From a bacterium 1xD42-87 (lineage in GTDB: Bacteria > Bacillota > Clostridia > Lachnospirales > Lachnospiraceae): DNA of 64,000 nucleotides. Below the pieces are notes generated by a model. It ran no database searches. It worked only from the letters and a program-made list of their open reading frames with translations, and was not told where the DNA came from. The DNA lies in the NCBI GenBank assembly GCA_003611805.1, contig RAYM01000011.1:216243-280242 (forward strand), in the 5' to 3' direction. The translations under genes were made by a program, and so were the position numbers. Below, piece by piece: positions 60,737 to 64,000 of the stretch (positions are counted from its first letter, which is position 1; each line of letters begins with the position of its first letter).

Positions 60737-61358
60737 CCTCTTCTCCTCCTTCAATCTCCTTCATTCTTTGTAACAGCACGGCAACAATCGCCAGAATCAT
60801 AACAACAGGAACCAGAATAAACAGTCCCGCTGCGAGCAAGGGCATGTCGTCAGCCAGATATGCCCAGATTGTAAAGGCAATGATCCCAACCATCAGCAAA
60901 ATAACCAGGCCGCTGAAAATCATGGGCGCCAGCTTCTTCTGCAGAATGTCGTGTCTGTTTACATTTAAGAATTTTGTGCCTTCCTGTTCCATTACTACCA
61001 TCCTTTCTAAGTATTGGTCAGGAGAAAAGGCGGCATACTGGCATGTTTCCTCGCTCAGCATCCGGCACAGGCGGGTGGTCTCTTCGAGGCTTGCTCTTTC
61101 CCTCTCCAATAGGATGACCTGCCTTTGCAGGGCATCTGTAAGAAGCAGATCGCCTTTCTGGATCCTTCTGATCTCTTCGATGGGAAGGGAAAGTTTCCGC
61201 AGCATCTTGATTTTCTTCAGTTCGGTGACGTCTTCCTCTGAATAATCCCGATACCCGTTTTCCATATTACGCTTGGGACTTAAGAGCCCCTGCTGTTCAT
61301 AGAAACGGATATTTTTCTTCGTGATGTCTACCCGCTGTTCCACTTCGTTGATTTTCAT
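60717..61358 (-). CDS. MerR family regulator with two C-terminal membrane helices
   Basis: 213 residues. N-terminal MerR winged helix (DITKKNIRFYEQQGLLSPKRNMENGYRDYSEEDVTELKKI), a coiled-coil region (about 80-110), then two hydrophobic segments (MIFSGLVILLMVGIIAFTIWAYL and LLAAGLFILVPVVMILAIVAVLL). The sensor cysteines of metal-responsive MerR proteins are absent at the usual places. The protein appears to be tethered to the membrane and to act on its own promoter. Confidence 0.9.
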   Translation of the reverse strand: MKINEVEQRVDITKKNIRFYEQQGLLSPKRNMENGYRDYSEEDVTELKKIKMLRKLSLPIEEIRRIQKGDLLLTDALQRQVILLERERASLEETTRLCRMLSEETCQYAAFSPDQYLERMVVMEQEGTKFLNVNRHDILQKKLAPMIFSGLVILLMVGIIAFTIWAYLADDMPLLAAGLFILVPVVMILAIVAVLLQRMKEIEGGEEDAARKY

Positions 61359-61404
61359 GCTGCATCCTCCTTGCCGAAACCGCCAGTTTTCTCCTGTTAC
61401 GGAC

Positions 61405-61435
61405 AGAATAAGGCTTCCACTAGGTGGAAGGTCAA
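61405..61435 (-). promoter_or_regulatory. MerR-type promoter/operator
   Basis: Minus strand: TTGACC (61435-61430) and TATTCT (61410-61405) with a 19-bp spacer, the elongated spacing used by MerR regulators, centred on the dyad CTTCCAC-CTA-GTGGAAG (61414-61430). Located 46 bases upstream of the MerR gene. Confidence 0.85.
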
Positions 61436-61453
61436 GGGAAATTTGAAAAAAAT

Positions 61454-62227
61454 TTAATTTTGTAGAAGAAGCGGCACGAGCTGTCTTGGCTCCCCATCTT
61501 TTGCGAGATTGGTGTAGGTCTCAAGTCGCGTCACTTGTATGTCGGAGACAGGTATGTCACAGCCCGCAAAGGCGCAGAACTCTTCAAAAACCACCGTCGG
61601 TTTGATGTTGCCGCCGCTGCTGGCGTCCACCGTCATGCGGATACACGGAACGGTCATACGGTTCTCTGTAGGTTCGGGGAGAAGCATCGCCGCAGCCGCC
61701 GACATGATCTCTGTCAGCACGGATGTTTCGCCCGCCTCCATCGAATAAATTCCCTGTTTCAAATCGATTTCAAGAGTGCTCTTTTTTGTCTCCTTCGTAT
61801 AGGGAATCTGCGCCTGCGCATAAAAGGACGCCACAGAACTTGCAAGGTCAGGAACCCCGAAATTTCCCTCTTTCAGGTGAATCTGGTAGGAAGCCGCCGC
61901 CACGCTTGCCATGGCGTTTTTCGTCTGGTCCGGCAGGACGTTTACGGCAAGTACTTCCACGCCCTCCACCATAACCCGGTTCAGCGCGTCTTTCATGTCC
62001 TCCGGCGCAGACATGGACAAAACTTCCAGATCCATGTACTCTCCCCGGCTCTCGATTCCCACGCCTAGCGGCGCGGCGAAGGACATAATCTGATGGGGGC
62101 TGAAACCTTCCGAATATTTCACGTCAATTTCCGCCCGTCTGACTGCTTTTTGGAAAAAGCGCATCATGTCGAGATGTCCGATAAATTTCATGGCGCCGTA
62201 TTTGGCGAATTTGATTCTGACTTTCAT
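61454..62227 (-). CDS. DUF2344 (TIGR03936) protein
   Basis: 257 residues, MKVRIKFAKYGAMKFIGHLDMMRFFQKAVRRA and YSEGFSPHQIMSFAAPLGVGIES are the family hallmark. Normally encoded directly after a radical-SAM (B12-binding type) gene and before RNase G; here the upstream neighbour is unrelated. The start at 62227 has only a weak purine site. Role unknown; inferred to act with the radical-SAM enzyme, possibly on RNA. Confidence 0.9.
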   Translation of the reverse strand: MKVRIKFAKYGAMKFIGHLDMMRFFQKAVRRAEIDVKYSEGFSPHQIMSFAAPLGVGIESRGEYMDLEVLSMSAPEDMKDALNRVMVEGVEVLAVNVLPDQTKNAMASVAAASYQIHLKEGNFGVPDLASSVASFYAQAQIPYTKETKKSTLEIDLKQGIYSMEAGETSVLTEIMSAAAAMLLPEPTENRMTVPCIRMTVDASSGGNIKPTVVFEEFCAFAGCDIPVSDIQVTRLETYTNLAKDGEPRQLVPLLLQN

Positions 62228-62353
62228 GCGGTTATATCCCTTGGCTAATGTTTTGTATCTCACTTTTTTGATCATATGCAAACTGATTGAGGGTATGAGG
62301 GATAAAAACATATTGCTTACATTTTTATCCCAAGTAAACATTTATATCTTACA

Positions 62354-64000
62354 TTATTTTTTTGTGTATCCTAATACATTTTTGTTTGCACCTCTGTGAA
62401 CAATAAACATTACATGCTGAGTTTCATCTATATATTCCCATGGTAATCGATATGTCTCGTCAATTGCTTTAACTTCTCTATAATGCCAGTGTTTACGATT
62501 ACCTTGCCCAATCCCTTCTTGCCACCCAATTAAGTCTAAGGAATACCAAGTATCTAATACCTGCTGATAGCTGGGAAATAATTTTGAAAACGATGCTTGT
62601 CTAGTACAAAATTTATCATAAATGTCTTTAAAATCTTCTTCATCAAATATATACTTTTTGATCATTTTAATTAAACTAAACATCTGCTTGATTTCATCAG
62701 TTGAATAATTGAACATCATTTCTGATTTGATTTGATCAGTATAATAGTTAGAATAATTTGTACTTAAACTTGAAGAATCCAGAATATCAGCATTTGGATT
62801 AATGCCCCTCCTCTTTTTACATTCCTGTTGTATTAAACGGAGCATGACTACGATATCGCGTGGTCTAAGCCTGGATTGTCTTTGAATATAAATTGATGCA
62901 TTAACAGGCTTATATTTGGGATACGGTAACATAAAGTTAAAATATGTTTCAACAGGTCTTTCATCATTAACGCCATCCCATCCAAGCAATCTGTTCATCA
63001 TTTTATATAAATTGGAATATACGAAATCTCTCTCATTTCCATATGTCCAATCAAGTTCCACACAATTATCATTTATACAACTTGTAACATTTACAAGCTC
63101 CGAATTTAAAAAGATATCTGTTCTTGTAAGAGCTATTATTTTGAAGTCATTTTTATCTTTTCTATTCATATTTCCCAAAATTTTTGTATTAATATCATAA
63201 ACTGCTCGAACAAGCGCTCCAATACATTCGCCATATTCTTTTGCGTCTATTTCTCGTGGTCTTACATCCAACCCATCAATAAAAAGAAAATGATTATATT
63301 TGAATGCAATATTTTCTATAACCTTACAAAACTCATTAATGGATCTCATCCATGTATCAATATATATTAAAGAATCCTTTTGTGTTTTTTTATCAAAATT
63401 ATCAGTTTGCTTATATAACTCATTATCTTCATATTTAAGGTTTGTTTTCAACAAATTTGCGTTATTGGTTATAGAAAATTGTTGCGATAAATAATTTGTA
63501 ACTTCTGCTTGTTTTCCATAACTATCAATTATCGTAACTGGATTAAATGAATCTGCGGATACATCATATCCAAAACATTGACTTATCACATTTTGAATTT
63601 CTTTAAAGTTTTTTGTTCTGCCTAAAAAAGAAATTTCAGAGGCATCAATACCTAAGAGAAATTTTTGTATGAGAATAACCTTCCACATTGTTAAATATGC
63701 AGTATAATCTAAATGATTGGAAGTCTTCATTGCAATCAATTTGCCATAATCCCCCACGTCAATTGTATGTGCTTTTGATTTTGTATTTCTTCTTTTTTCT
63801 GCACACATATATGCTGCATAAAGTGTCTTACCACTACCTTTAGCACCTAAAATATAAAAAATATTTGAATCAAACAACTTATCATACCATTCTTGTTCAA
63901 TAAAAATAAAATCATCTATATATCTCAAACTTCCCACACTACTTCCGGGAATAAAGCCTTGATAAATGCCGGTTGGGATACAAACCAGTTAATCAGTTGC
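62354..64000 (-). CDS. AT-rich P-loop ATPase (defence-like), open at window edge
   Basis: A frame of at least 548 codons. Walker A FYILGAKGSGKT, a probable Walker B FLFIDGLDVRP, and a long helical C-terminal half (QRQSRLRPRDIVVMLRLI). The best fit from memory is the Sll1717-type P-loop ATPases, sometimes seen near defence genes; I am not certain. A GTG at 63937 is a possible start, but its spacing to GGAAG is too short and the frame stays open to the window edge, so the real start probably lies outside. Codon use and the roughly 30% GC content differ sharply from every other gene here, suggesting recent transfer. Confidence 0.7.

Noticed and set aside
1..64000. CRISPR arrays, rRNA or tRNA genes
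   Set aside because: Reading the intergenic regions showed no regularly spaced repeats, no cloverleaf with a TTC-type arm, and no rRNA-like stretches; the gaps are short.

Overview
The window looks like a chromosomal segment of an anaerobic, low-to-mid GC Gram-positive bacterium of the Clostridia, most likely a Lachnospiraceae. Reasons: the radC-mreBCD-PBP2-minCDE-rodA order, a very long PBP2, a sepF/yggS division block, the oxygen-independent (Cbi-type) cobalamin pathway, an L27 with a Prp-cleavable N-terminus next to prp, and a LexA box of the Gram-positive CGAAC-N4-GTTCG type. Family placement is inference from gene content, not from any search.

Layout. 1-16.5 kb (+): cell shape, wall and division genes (radC end, mreBCD, PBP2, minCDE, rodA, mgsA, a D-Ala-D-Ala carboxypeptidase lipoprotein, a HlyD-like adaptor, yggS, sepF), then aroB, lspA and an RluD-type pseudouridine synthase. 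16.5-24.4 kb: a CstA transporter, a cytidylate-kinase-like protein, a divergent AI-2E transporter / TtcA pair, a XerS-type recombinase and a protein resembling the B12-dependent methionine synthase activation domain. 24.4-47.0 kb (+): an adenosylcobalamin riboswitch followed by about 22 kb of cobalamin genes: a secreted CbiK-like lipoprotein, a BtuFCD-type ABC importer, then cbiP, cobT, cobU, cobS, a second cobU-like gene, cobC, cbiB, a cobD-cbiC fusion, cbiD, a cbiF-cbiG fusion, cbiH, a cbiJ-cbiE-cbiT fusion, cbiA and a cysteine-rich small protein. 47.3-53.1 kb: small-molecule-sensing regulators (two GyrI-like proteins, a WYL regulator, an AraC/GyrI protein), and a LexA / LysM-protein SOS pair facing away from each other. 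53.2-62.2 kb (-): the rplU-prp-rpmA-obg-yhbY-nadD-yqeK-rsfS block with a second lspA, a NUDIX hydrolase, an RNase E/G protein, a membrane-anchored MerR regulator with a YbjQ-like partner, and a DUF2344 protein. 62.3 kb to the end (-): a strikingly AT-rich P-loop ATPase gene that runs off the window edge.

How the parts work together. The riboswitch would switch off both cobalamin import and most of ring synthesis when adenosylcobalamin is plentiful. The pathway encoded here runs from cobalt-precorrin-3 through lower-ligand attachment, but cbiL, sirohydrochlorin synthesis, a cytoplasmic cobaltochelatase, a cobalt importer and the adenosyltransferase are not in the window. Several steps are fused into multi-domain proteins.

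The most unusual items are: (1) an about 85-bp structured repeat present in two inverted copies, each starting directly after the U-tract of an intrinsic terminator (24811-24898 and 56610-56693); (2) the exported, multi-domain CbiK-like chelatase beside a cobalamin importer; (3) two CobU-like proteins with complementary motif losses; (4) a MerR regulator with C-terminal membrane helices and a textbook 19-bp-spacer operator; (5) the AT-rich ATPase gene abutting a DUF2344 gene that lacks its usual radical-SAM partner.
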